Part shown: one piece after another, positions 37,947 through 46,212 of the stretch
Numbering within the stretch: the stretch's first letter is position 1
Layout: every line of letters starts with the position of its first letter
Assembly (NCBI GenBank): GCA_903822185.1
Contig: CAIJOA010000028.1
Coordinates: 186,001-250,000 of the forward strand
From: an uncultured Rhodospirillales bacterium
GTDB lineage: Bacteria; Pseudomonadota; Alphaproteobacteria; ATCC43930; CGMCC-115725
Length of the DNA stretch: 64,000 bases
Reading direction: 5' to 3'
Made by a program: the position numbers and the translations under genes
The notes under the pieces: model-generated
Database searches by the model: none
The model's input: only the letters and a program-made list of their open reading frames with translations
Told to the model about the DNA's origin: nothing

Positions 37947-38957
37947 ATGAATGCCCGTTTTGCGTGCGCCCTCTTCGCCGGCGCCATGCTGCTGTCCGCT
38001 CCCGCTATCCCGGCACAGGCCGAGACCATCAAAGTCGGGCTGTCGAAACTCGTCTCCTATCCTGCGATGCCGATCGGCATCGCCCACGGATACTTCAAGG
38101 AGCAAGGAATCGACGCCGAAATGGTGTTCTTCGATTCCGCGCAGCCGATCGCTATCGCGGTCGCTTCCGGCGCGGTCGATTTCGGTGTCTCCGGTCTGTC
38201 CGCTGGCTTCTACACGCTCGCTGCGCAAGGCCAGCTTCGCCTTCTCGCCTCATCTGCCGGCGAAGAGCCCGGTTTTTATAACCTCGTCATTCTCGCTTCG
38301 AACAAAGCATATGACGATGGCCTTAAGACGGTAAAAGATTTGCCGGGACGCGATATCGGTGTCACGCAACTCGGCACCAGCCTTCATTACGTCGTGGGCC
38401 TCGTCGCCGAGAAGTATGGCTTCCCCCTCAGTGCCGTCACGATCAAGCCGGTGCAGTCGAACAGCAACGTCATGTCGGCGCTGATCGGCGGAACCCTCGC
38501 CGCAGGGGTCATGCCGGGAACGCCGACCTTGTCGGTTGTTCAAAAAGGCGACGTCAAACGCCTCGCCTGGGCCGGTGACATCGTCCCCGGCTGGATGGGC
38601 AGCGCGCTCTTCACCGGCACAAAAACGACGAACGAGCGCGGCGACATGATCAAACGTTTCTTGGTCGCGTACCGCAAAGCGACCAAGGATTATCACGACG
38701 CCTTTGCGACACCCGACGACAAGCGCAAGGACAGCTCGGCCGCACCCGAGATTCTCAAAATCCTGTCCGATTTCAGCGGCGCACCGGGCGAAGAAATAGA
38801 CAAAGCACCGCCTTTTCTCGACGCGCAAGCGCGTGTGAATGTCGATGACGTCGGACGGCAGATTGCCTGGTATCGCGGCCAGAACCTGATGAAAGGCGAC
38901 ATCAAGGCTGAGGAATTGGTCGATACGCGTTACGCCATCCCGGTCAATCGGAAGTAA
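37947..38957 (+). CDS. NitT/TauT-type ABC substrate-binding protein, tandem copy 1
   Basis: A 336-residue NMT1/SsuA-like periplasmic binding protein with a signal peptide (ALFAGAMLLSAPAIPAQA). The mature part shows the family core GYFKEQGIDAEMVFFDSAQP, ASGAVDFGVSG, LGTSLHYVVG and QIAWYRGQNLMKG. GGGAGG precedes the ATG. It is the first of four adjacent paralogs that share these blocks. The gap to the recG stop is 25 bp and I see no obvious promoter there, so it may be read from the recG transcript. No permease or ATPase gene accompanies it. The ligand is unknown. Confidence 0.85.
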   Translation: MNARFACALFAGAMLLSAPAIPAQAETIKVGLSKLVSYPAMPIGIAHGYFKEQGIDAEMVFFDSAQPIAIAVASGAVDFGVSGLSAGFYTLAAQGQLRLLASSAGEEPGFYNLVILASNKAYDDGLKTVKDLPGRDIGVTQLGTSLHYVVGLVAEKYGFPLSAVTIKPVQSNSNVMSALIGGTLAAGVMPGTPTLSVVQKGDVKRLAWAGDIVPGWMGSALFTGTKTTNERGDMIKRFLVAYRKATKDYHDAFATPDDKRKDSSAAPEILKILSDFSGAPGEEIDKAPPFLDAQARVNVDDVGRQIAWYRGQNLMKGDIKAEELVDTRYAIPVNRK

Positions 38958-38959
38958 AA

Positions 38960-39958
38960 ATGCGCATCTTTTCAAAGTTGATGTTGGCCGGCGCGATGAC
39001 GCTTGCCGTATCGCAAGCCGCCGAAGCCGAAACCGTCAAAATCGGCATCTCGAAATTATTCTCCCAAGCAGCCGTACCGCTGGCCATCGAACGCGGCTAC
39101 TTCAAGGAACAGGGTCTCGATGTCGAGATGGTGTTCTTCGACGCCGCGCAGCCGATCGCCGTAGCCGTTGCCTCGGGTGATGTCGATTTCGGCGTCGCGG
39201 GCATGTCGGCCGGATTCTTCTCGCTCGCCTCGCAAGGGCAACTCAAACTGATCGGGTCATCGACACGCGAGACCAAAGGCTTCTACAGCCTGATCTTCCT
39301 GCTTTCGAACAAGGCGGCTGCCGCGGGATTGAAGACGGCGAAGGACCTACCTGGCCACGACATCGCCATCACCCAGGTCGGCACCAGTCTTCATTACAGC
39401 ATCGGTCAAGTGGCGGAACGTAACGGCTTCACCATGAGCCAGGTATCGGTAAAACCCCTGCAATCGAACAGCAACGTCATATCGGCACTGACCGGCGGCA
39501 CGGTCGATGCCGCCGTCATGCCCGGCAGCTCGGTGCTGCCGATGTTGAGCAAGGGCGATATCAAGCTGCTGGGCTGGATCGGCGATCTGGCGCCAGGTTC
39601 ATCGGGCAGCTCCCTCTTCACCTCAACCAAGATCGCGAACACCAAGGGTGAGGTCGTCACGCGTTTCATGGCCGGCTATCGCAAGGGCATGCGCGATTTC
39701 CACGACGCCTTCGCGACACCCGACGATCAGCGGCGCAACGGCCCCGGCGCAGACGCCGTGCTGAAATCGGTATCGGCCTTTACCGGGGTCACTGTCGCAG
39801 AACTCGACAAAGCCGTACCTTATGTCGATCCGGACGCACGGCTCGATCCGGGCGATGTGGCGCGCCAGATCGCCTGGTACAAGTCGCAGAACCTGCTCAA
39901 AGGCGATATCAAGGCGGATACCCTCATCGACAACCGCTACGCAATGACCAAGCCGTAA
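38960..39958 (+). CDS. NitT/TauT-type ABC substrate-binding protein, tandem copy 2
   Basis: A 332-residue paralog of the preceding protein, beginning two bases after its stop. The signal peptide (SKLMLAGAMTLAVSQAAEA) leads into ETVKIGISKLFSQAAVPLAIE, then GYFKEQGLDVEMVFFDAAQP, VGTSLHYSIGQ and QIAWYKSQNLLKG. The ligand-facing segments differ from copy 1 (SQAAVP where copies 1, 3 and 4 have SYP or GYP), which suggests a changed ligand preference. GGAAG in the end of copy 1 serves as ribosome site, so expression is coupled. Confidence 0.85.
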   Translation: MRIFSKLMLAGAMTLAVSQAAEAETVKIGISKLFSQAAVPLAIERGYFKEQGLDVEMVFFDAAQPIAVAVASGDVDFGVAGMSAGFFSLASQGQLKLIGSSTRETKGFYSLIFLLSNKAAAAGLKTAKDLPGHDIAITQVGTSLHYSIGQVAERNGFTMSQVSVKPLQSNSNVISALTGGTVDAAVMPGSSVLPMLSKGDIKLLGWIGDLAPGSSGSSLFTSTKIANTKGEVVTRFMAGYRKGMRDFHDAFATPDDQRRNGPGADAVLKSVSAFTGVTVAELDKAVPYVDPDARLDPGDVARQIAWYKSQNLLKGDIKADTLIDNRYAMTKP

Positions 39959-39993
39959 AAATAAACAAGACGACGCGAACAGGGAGAAACGCG

Positions 39994-41007
39994 ATGAAGC
40001 TTCACGTCCCCCAATTATTGGTAGGCACGCTGGCGTTGCTTGCCGCCGCCGTCGCGCCGGCTCACGCTGAAACGGTCAAGATCGCGATCTCGAAGCTGAT
40101 CGGTTATCCCGCGGTACCGGTCGCGATCGAGCACGGCTATTTCAAGGAACAGGGCATCGAGCCCGAAATGGTGTTCTTTGACTCCGCTCAACCGGTCGCG
40201 ATTGCGGTCGCATCGGGCGATACGCCGTTCGGCATCGCCGGCATGTCGGCAAGCTTTTATACCCTCGCCGCTGGTGGTCAGCTTCGCCTCATCGCCTCCT
40301 CTGCCGGCGACGCACCGGAATTTTACAATCTGGCCTTCGTCGTCTCGAACAAAGCCTATGACGGCGGCCTCACCTCGATCAAAGATCTTGCCGGTCATTC
40401 CGTCGCGATCACACAGGCCGGCACCAGCCTCCATTACGCCGTAGGGCAAGCAGCCGAGAAGCTCGGCTTTCCCCTGTCGAGCGTCACGGTAAAGGCACTG
40501 CAATCCAATACGAATGTCGTCGCCGCGCTTATCGGTGGCACCATCGACGCGGGCGTTCTGCCCGGCGCGCCGATCCTGGGGCCGTTGCAGAAGAAAGAAA
40601 TCCGACTGCTGAATTGGGCCGCCGACGTTGCGCCGAATCTCGTCGGCAGTGCAGCCTTCGCCTCGGCCAAGGAACTCAACGAGCATGGCGATACCGTGAA
40701 GCGGTTCCTCGTCGCTTATCAAAAGGGCATGCGCGACTTTCACAACGCCTTCGCCTCGCCCGACGGGAAACGCGCAGATCAACCGACGGCACCGGATATC
40801 CTGGCCATCATGTCGAAGTTCACCGGCGTCGCACCGCAAGAAATTCTCAAAGCCATCCCCTATATCGACCCGGAAGGCCGCCTCGATGTCGATAGCGTCG
40901 CGGCACAGATCGCTTGGTACAAATCGCAGAATCTGTTGAAGGGCGATCCGAATGTCCACGATCTGATCGATAGCCGCTACGCGTTGAAGACCGAGTCAAA
41001 GAAATAG
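39994..41007 (+). CDS. NitT/TauT-type ABC substrate-binding protein, tandem copy 3
   Basis: A 337-residue paralog with signal peptide LLVGTLALLAAAVAPAHA. The mature protein retains ETVKIAISKLIGYPAVPVAIE, GYFKEQGIEPEMVFFDSAQP, AGTSLHYAVGQ, LQSNTNVVAALIGGTIDAG and QIAWYKSQNLLKG. CAGGGAGAAACGCG precedes the ATG. The 35-bp gap after copy 2 is the largest within the array and shows no terminator. By eye copies 1, 2 and 3 are closer to each other than to copy 4. Confidence 0.85.
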   Translation: MKLHVPQLLVGTLALLAAAVAPAHAETVKIAISKLIGYPAVPVAIEHGYFKEQGIEPEMVFFDSAQPVAIAVASGDTPFGIAGMSASFYTLAAGGQLRLIASSAGDAPEFYNLAFVVSNKAYDGGLTSIKDLAGHSVAITQAGTSLHYAVGQAAEKLGFPLSSVTVKALQSNTNVVAALIGGTIDAGVLPGAPILGPLQKKEIRLLNWAADVAPNLVGSAAFASAKELNEHGDTVKRFLVAYQKGMRDFHNAFASPDGKRADQPTAPDILAIMSKFTGVAPQEILKAIPYIDPEGRLDVDSVAAQIAWYKSQNLLKGDPNVHDLIDSRYALKTESKK

Positions 41008-41014
41008 GATCGGC

Positions 41015-42028
41015 ATGATGAAACTCCGATCAATCTGCGCCGTCACGTTCGGCCTCCCGCTCATCCTGACGAGCGTGCCGACGCACGCGGAAGCCGTCAA
41101 AGTCGCCATTACCCGACTGCTGTCTTACCCGTCGGTGCCGATCGCTATCGAGCGCAGCTACTTCAAAGAGCAAGGCATCGAAGCCGAGATGGTCTATTTC
41201 GATTCCGCCGAGCCGATGGCCGTTGCTCTCGCTTCGGGCGGTGTCGATTTTGGGGTCTCCGGCCTTGGCGCGGCGTTCTATACGCTCGCCTCGCAAGGAC
41301 AGATACGATTGCTCGCATCATCGGCGATGGAGCATGGCGACGGATTTTCTAATCTCGTCTTTATCGGCTCCCCAAAAGCCTATGAGAGCGGCATGACCAC
41401 CGCGCACGATTTGCCGGGCCATACGTTCGGCGTGACGCAGATCGGCACCAGCCTCCAATACAGCCTCGGCCTGATCGCCGAAAAAGACGGCTGGCCGGTC
41501 AGCAGCGTTCCGATCCGGCCGTTACAATCGATCCCGAATGTCATTACCGCGCTGGTCGGCAGCCAAGTCGATGCGGCGGTATTGCCGGCGACACCGCTTC
41601 TGCCGTTGCTCGACAGCGGCAAGGTCAAACTGCTCGGCTGGGCTAGTCAGCTCATTCCCAACTGGATGGGTGCGGTCGCCTTCACCTCGAAGAAACACGC
41701 CGACCAGGATGGCTACATGGTGAAACGCTTCCTCACCGCTTACCGAAAAGGGTCGCACGATTATCACGCTGCCTTCGCCGGCCCTGACAATAAGCGCGCG
41801 GACAACGCATCGACACCGGCGATGCTCGAATTACTGTCTAAGTTCACCAGCATCGCACCGGGCCTGATCGACCGTGCGACGCCTTATATCGATCCCGAAG
41901 GCCGCGTGGTTATGGCCGACCTGGCGCATCAGATCGCCTGGTACCGCTCGCAGAATATGATGAAGGCGAATGTGAAACCCGAAGATTTCGTCGATACGCG
42001 TTACGCCATCCTGGCAGAGGCAAAATAA
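41015..42028 (+). CDS. NitT/TauT-type ABC substrate-binding protein, tandem copy 4
   Basis: A 337-residue paralog, 7 bp after copy 3, with signal peptide TFGLPLILTSVPTHA. It keeps RSYFKEQGIEAEMVYFDSAEP, ASGGVDFGVSG, IGTSLQYSLG and QIAWYRSQNMMKA, but has LQSIPNV where copies 1-3 have QSN(S/T)NV, a change it shares with the distant family member at 61.3 kb. This places it between the tandem group and the distant copy. It converges on the DUF502 gene, with 4 bp between stops. Confidence 0.85.
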   Translation: MMKLRSICAVTFGLPLILTSVPTHAEAVKVAITRLLSYPSVPIAIERSYFKEQGIEAEMVYFDSAEPMAVALASGGVDFGVSGLGAAFYTLASQGQIRLLASSAMEHGDGFSNLVFIGSPKAYESGMTTAHDLPGHTFGVTQIGTSLQYSLGLIAEKDGWPVSSVPIRPLQSIPNVITALVGSQVDAAVLPATPLLPLLDSGKVKLLGWASQLIPNWMGAVAFTSKKHADQDGYMVKRFLTAYRKGSHDYHAAFAGPDNKRADNASTPAMLELLSKFTSIAPGLIDRATPYIDPEGRVVMADLAHQIAWYRSQNMMKANVKPEDFVDTRYAILAEAK

Positions 42029-42032
42029 CGGC

Positions 42033-42704
42033 TTAGTTTCCGTTCGGGCGTTCCGGCGCGACGATACCCGTCGAGATGACGTATTTGATCGCGTCCTCGA
42101 CCGACATATCGAGCGTGATCGCGTCCTTCCGCGGCACGAACATCAAGTAGCCCGAGGTCGGATTCGGCGTCGTCGGGATATAAACCGCGATCGAATCGGA
42201 GCCTGAATGAAGCGCCATTTCGCCTTCGACCGGTGCGGTGACGAAGCCGATAGTCCACATTTCCTTACGCGGCCATTCGATCATCACCACTTCGCGGAAG
42301 CTTTTTGACTGCTTGGCGAGAACCGTTTCGAAGATCTGCTTCACGGCGCTATAGACGCCGCGCACGATCGGCATACGCACCAGGATGCGCTCGTTGATCC
42401 GCATCAGGATGCGACCGAGATACCCCGCCGTCGCCGCCCCGATCAGCGTTAGCCCGATCACCGCGACGATCAGACCGATGCCGGGGATATAAAACGGCAG
42501 ATACGTCTCGGGGTTATATTCCTTGGGTAGGATGTAGCCGACCGACACGTCGATGAAATTGACGAAGACCAAGGTCAGATAAAGCGTCAGCGCGGTCGGA
42601 CCGGTGACGAGGATGCCCGCTAGAAAATACCCGCGCAGCCTTTCCCGAATAAGGAAACGGCGTCGGCGGCGGACGGGAAACGGCGTCAGATCGTTATCGG
42701 GCAT
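42033..42704 (-). CDS. DUF502-family membrane protein
   Basis: A 223-residue membrane protein of unknown role. Two hydrophobic helices (YFLAGILVTGPTALTLYLTL, and a second near residue 75-95) are followed by the DUF502 block RILMRINERILVRMPIVRGVYSAVKQI, EVVMIEWPRKEMWTIGFVT and VYIPTTPNPTSGYLMFVPR. DUF502 genes are often found near recG in alphaproteobacteria, so the four binding-protein genes appear to have been inserted into that neighbourhood. Confidence 0.85.
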   Translation of the reverse strand: MPDNDLTPFPVRRRRRFLIRERLRGYFLAGILVTGPTALTLYLTLVFVNFIDVSVGYILPKEYNPETYLPFYIPGIGLIVAVIGLTLIGAATAGYLGRILMRINERILVRMPIVRGVYSAVKQIFETVLAKQSKSFREVVMIEWPRKEMWTIGFVTAPVEGEMALHSGSDSIAVYIPTTPNPTSGYLMFVPRKDAITLDMSVEDAIKYVISTGIVAPERPNGN

Positions 42705-42755
42705 ATACCGACTGTAACCGCGCCGCGACGAACCCGCCAGCGAAGAGCACGCGCC

Positions 42756-43802
42756 TCATGCCTCGATCAGTTGAAAGCCGGCAGTGAAACCCGGACCAAG
42801 CGCCGTCATCAAGATACGCCCCGTCGCTTCTGCTTGCAGGGTCCGCTCCAACACGAACAACACCGTAGCGGCGGACATATTGCCAAAATCGCGCAGGACG
42901 CTGCGTGCCTCGGTCAATCTGCCTGGGTCGAGACCGAAGGCCCCTTCCAGCGCCTCGATCACCTTGGCACCGCCCGGATGACAGACGAAATGGGCGACCT
43001 GCTGGATATTCAACCCGTGCCGTTCGAGGAAATTAGACGCCGTGCGATGGAGGTCGCGGCGCACCAAGGCAGGGATATGACGCGAAAAGATCGCCTTGAG
43101 CCCGTTCTCGGCGACATCCCATCCCATCACGCCGAGAGAATTGGGCCACGTCCATTCCCCGCTTTCACGCAGAACCGGTCCCTCGCCATCGCATGACAGG
43201 ATAGCGGCAGCTGCGCCGTCGCCGAACAGAGCGGTCGCGACAATGTTGCTCTTGGTGAATTCGCCCCCTTGAAACGAGAGCCCGCAAAGTTCGACGACGA
43301 GAAACAGGATTTTCGATCGCGGCGCCGCACGCGCGAGTTCCGCTGCGCGGCTGAGGCCGAGGACGCCACCCGCGCACCCAAGGCCGAAGATCGGGAGCCG
43401 GCGTAAATCAGCCCGCAGCTTCAACCGGCTCATCAGCATCGCATCGAGGCTTGGCGTGGCGATGCCCGTCGTCGAGACCGTCACGACGGCATCGATATCG
43501 CCGGCATCGAGATGAGCAGCCTCGAGCGCCTTGACGGCGGCTTGCTCGATCAGCGCCAGCGCATTTTCAAGATAAAGGGAGTTACGCTCACCCCAACCAT
43601 GCGGGACGTCGTACCAATCAAGCGGCACCGTGGAATAACGCGTGTCGATCCCGGCGTTATCAAAAACACCCAGTATGCTCTCGAGTTCAAAGCTGTCGGC
43701 GCCGGCAAACCATCGCTTCGCGCGCGAAGCGATGTCGCCCTGGGAAAGCTTATACGGTGGAACAGCCGTGGCGAGCGCCATGAGACGCGGTAATTCCGTC
43801 AC
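42756..43802 (-). CDS. Type III polyketide synthase (chalcone/stilbene synthase family)
   Basis: A 348-residue type III polyketide synthase with the complete catalytic triad: Cys143 (FGLGCAGGVLG), His275 (FVCHPGGAK) and Asn308 (DFGNMSAATV). Such enzymes condense malonyl-CoA units onto an acyl-CoA or acyl-ACP starter to give alkylpyrones, alkylresorcinols or phloroglucinols. The GLGCAGG form of the nucleophile elbow is common in bacterial alkylpyrone and alkylresorcinol synthases. It diverges from an isoprenylcysteine-methyltransferase-family gene, the usual partner in such clusters. Product chain length cannot be read from the sequence. Confidence 0.85.
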   Translation of the reverse strand: MTELPRLMALATAVPPYKLSQGDIASRAKRWFAGADSFELESILGVFDNAGIDTRYSTVPLDWYDVPHGWGERNSLYLENALALIEQAAVKALEAAHLDAGDIDAVVTVSTTGIATPSLDAMLMSRLKLRADLRRLPIFGLGCAGGVLGLSRAAELARAAPRSKILFLVVELCGLSFQGGEFTKSNIVATALFGDGAAAAILSCDGEGPVLRESGEWTWPNSLGVMGWDVAENGLKAIFSRHIPALVRRDLHRTASNFLERHGLNIQQVAHFVCHPGGAKVIEALEGAFGLDPGRLTEARSVLRDFGNMSAATVLFVLERTLQAEATGRILMTALGPGFTAGFQLIEA

Positions 43803-44091
43803 GGCTCAGCTCCTGCCAGCGTTAACCTCATATCTCAATGTTAATACATGCGCAGCGTTCCATGACCGGAACAATCAACTAAAAGAGAGCGGTACCCGGT
43901 CCGGCAACACTTCCACACCCATCACGAATATTTTCGTGGTTAATATGATCCCTGAGCGGCATTTCGCGCGTATTTTAATTGCCATCCCGACGGCGCAAAA
44001 GTTATTACAACCGCTTGGGGATGTTACGCTTTGAGGAAGAACTTTTGTTAACGACTCGTGGTTTTCTACACGCAGGAGATATTGGAAAGCA
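43803..44091. promoter_or_regulatory. 289-bp divergent promoter region of the polyketide synthase/methyltransferase pair
   Basis: This AT-rich divergent region must drive both genes. It contains several TTAA-bearing motifs (near 43821, 43840, 43938) and at 44048 TTAACGACTCG, a CtrA half-site joined to a GANTC methylation site, about 35-45 bp before the methyltransferase start. The spacer and GANTC placement resemble the full CtrA-type site at 13113, but the second TTAA half is missing (TGGT). Confidence 0.4.
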
Positions 44092-44625
44092 GTGCTCCCC
44101 AGAGGCTGGGTTGAGCTGCTGGGGTACGCCATGAACTGGCCGGCGCTAATTATCGGACTCGTGACCGCCGAGCGGCTCGTCGAGTTGATTATCTCCAATC
44201 GCAATGCCGAAAAGCTGTACAAACGCGGCGGCCATGAGGCCGGCCGTAACCATTACCCGCTGATCGTCATATTGCATATTTGCTGGCTGATCACGGTTTA
44301 CGCCGCGGCGCCCCATCGTGCGGCTCCGAACATTCCTCTGATTTTGATTTATCTCGTGCTTCAGGCTGGCCGCGTGTGGGTCATCCAGTCGCTTGGCTCG
44401 TATTGGACAACACGCATTATCAACGTGCCAAAAGCGCCGCTGGTGCATCGCGGTCCCTACCGCTTCATGAAACATCCGAATTACGCGATCGTCATCGCCG
44501 AAATCGCCATCCTGCCGCTCGCTTTTGGCGAGATCAACGCTGCGGTGATATTCTCAGTGCTCAATCTTCTGATATTGAGTTGGCGTGTCTTCGTCGAGAA
44601 TCGCGCGCTCGATTCACGCAATTAA
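44092..44625 (+). CDS. Isoprenylcysteine carboxyl methyltransferase-family membrane methyltransferase
   Basis: A 177-residue integral membrane methyltransferase of the ICMT family with four hydrophobic segments and the S-adenosylmethionine-binding motif GPYRFMKHPNYAIVIAEI near residue 122, followed by the closing W-R-x-x-x-E-x-x-L segment (WRVFVENRAL). Next to type III polyketide synthases these enzymes usually O-methylate alkylpyrones or alkylresorcinols. The GTG at 44092 has AGGAG somewhat far upstream; ATG at 44131 (164 residues) is an alternative. Its stop overlaps that of gloA by 4 bp, convergently. Confidence 0.8.
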   Translation: MLPRGWVELLGYAMNWPALIIGLVTAERLVELIISNRNAEKLYKRGGHEAGRNHYPLIVILHICWLITVYAAAPHRAAPNIPLILIYLVLQAGRVWVIQSLGSYWTTRIINVPKAPLVHRGPYRFMKHPNYAIVIAEIAILPLAFGEINAAVIFSVLNLLILSWRVFVENRALDSRN

Positions 44626-45023
44626 TTGCGGTTGATCAGCTCGATCTTGTAGCCGTCCGGATCTTCGACAAACGCGATGACGGCCGTACCGAATTTCAGC
44701 GGTCCGGGCGGACGCGGAATTTTCACGCCTTCCTTTTCCAGAACCTCGCAAGTGCCGTAGATATCCGAGACACCGATGGCCAGATGGCCAAAACCGGCAC
44801 CCAGCACGTAAGGCTCTTTCTGATCCCAATTGTAGGTGAGCTCGATCACCGTGTCCGTCGCATCGTCGCCATAGCCGACGAAAGCGAGGGTATAACGCCC
44901 CTGCTCCGACTCACGCTTGCGCAACAGCTTCATGCCCATTAGCCGGCAATAGAAGTCGATCGACTTATCGAGATCGAAAACCCGGATCATCGTGTGCAGC
45001 AGACGAAACTTGCTGGTGTCCAT
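44622..45023 (-). CDS. gloA: Lactoylglutathione lyase (glyoxalase I)
   Basis: A 133-residue glyoxalase I, converting the methylglyoxal-glutathione hemithioacetal to S-lactoylglutathione. Metal ligands are placed at His in RLLHTMIRV, Glu in TVIELTYNW, His in GFGHLAIGV and Glu in IAFVEDPDGYKIELI, and the YCRLMGMKLLRKRESE stretch is diagnostic. GGAGGAAAGA precedes the ATG at 45023; the longer frame to 45107 is unsupported. It begins 10 bp after the lpxB stop, so it may be the last gene of the long envelope operon. Confidence 0.92.
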   Translation of the reverse strand: MDTSKFRLLHTMIRVFDLDKSIDFYCRLMGMKLLRKRESEQGRYTLAFVGYGDDATDTVIELTYNWDQKEPYVLGAGFGHLAIGVSDIYGTCEVLEKEGVKIPRPPGPLKFGTAVIAFVEDPDGYKIELINRN

Positions 45024-45033
45024 TCTTTCCTCC

Positions 45034-46212
45034 TCAAGCTGCCGATTTGCGTGCAATGGCGGCAAGAACCGCATCGGCAGCGCGAAGACTCGGCGCGATG
45101 CTGCCATAGCCCAGCACCTGCAAGGCTTCCTGACAAGCGGCGATTTGCGCCTGCGTGGCGTCCTTATTACTCAACAAACGGTCGATCTCATTCGCCAGCC
45201 GTTCCGGCGTACAATGATGCTGCAGTAGCTCAGGTATCGCTTCGCGGTTCAGTATGACGTTGATCAGGTTCACATAGGGCACTTTGATCACGCGGCTGAC
45301 ATAAGCATAGGTCAGCGGATTTATCTTGTAGGCAATCGCCGACGGCAACCTAGCCATCGCGAGTTCCAGCGCCACTGTCCCCGATGCTGCGAGCGCCGCA
45401 TTGCTGGCAGCGAAGGCGTCGTATTTTTCCGCCGGGCCTTGCAGCACAATGGTCGGCACCGGCCAGGGATTGACCACTGACGCGACATGCGCAGCAACAT
45501 TCTCGGTCGTTGGTACGACAATGCGCAGACTGGGGTGACGCTTCGCAAGAAGCAAGATCGCCTCGCCGAAGATCGGCAGAAGGCTGCCGACTTCGCCGCG
45601 CCGGCTGCCCGGCAGTAACGTCAGCAACGGCGCATCGGCGGGGATTGCGTGGCGACGGCGAAAGGCCGGGCCGTCGCCCCGATCCGCGCCGCTATCGATC
45701 ACGGGATGACCGACATAGGAACAGGCCAGACCTACGGCGGTAAAGAATGGCGGTTCGAACGGCAGCAGTGCCATCAACTCATCGAACCAGCGCGCCATCC
45801 TTTTGGCGCGACCGCCACGCCAGGCCCAGACCATCGGCGCGACGTAATGGATCAGAGGCAAAGCATTTTCGCCCTGGCCGCGCAAGCGTTCGGCAATGCG
45901 CCAGGTAAAGCCGGAACTGTCGATCGTCACGACGGCGATCGGACGTTGTGTGCGAATGTCGGCGACAGTTTCATTGACGCGGCGAAAGATGCGCCGCGCC
46001 GCCGGCAGCACTTCGGCGACGCCCATGATCGCCAGTTCCGACAACGGCACTCGGCTTTCGAGACCACGCAGCGCCATCGTCTCGCCGCCGATGCCGGCAA
46101 AGCGCACCTTGCCAGCGAGACGCTCCCGCAATGCGTCCATCAACTTGCCGCCCAGAAGGTCACCCGAAGGTTCGCCGGCGACGATATAGATCAGCGGGAC
46201 ATGATCCGTCAT
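45034..46212 (-). CDS. lpxB: Lipid-A-disaccharide synthase
   Basis: A 392-residue LpxB, the glycosyltransferase that joins UDP-2,3-diacylglucosamine and lipid X to form the lipid A disaccharide at the inner membrane. The N-terminal IVAGEPSGDLLGGKLM motif, LIHYVAPMVWAWRGGRAKRM, LTLLPGSRRGEV and YKINPLTYAYVSRVIKVPYVNLINVI are all conserved. Length is normal. It overlaps lpxI by an ATGA. The cluster lpxD-fabZ-lpxA-lpxI-lpxB is intact. Confidence 0.97.
   Translation of the reverse strand: MTDHVPLIYIVAGEPSGDLLGGKLMDALRERLAGKVRFAGIGGETMALRGLESRVPLSELAIMGVAEVLPAARRIFRRVNETVADIRTQRPIAVVTIDSSGFTWRIAERLRGQGENALPLIHYVAPMVWAWRGGRAKRMARWFDELMALLPFEPPFFTAVGLACSYVGHPVIDSGADRGDGPAFRRRHAIPADAPLLTLLPGSRRGEVGSLLPIFGEAILLLAKRHPSLRIVVPTTENVAAHVASVVNPWPVPTIVLQGPAEKYDAFAASNAALAASGTVALELAMARLPSAIAYKINPLTYAYVSRVIKVPYVNLINVILNREAIPELLQHHCTPERLANEIDRLLSNKDATQAQIAACQEALQVLGYGSIAPSLRAADAVLAAIARKSAA

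Noticed and set aside
37947-42028. Binding-protein array as an assembly duplication
   Set aside because: The four copies differ along their whole length, with distinct signal peptides and spacers, so they are true diverged paralogs.
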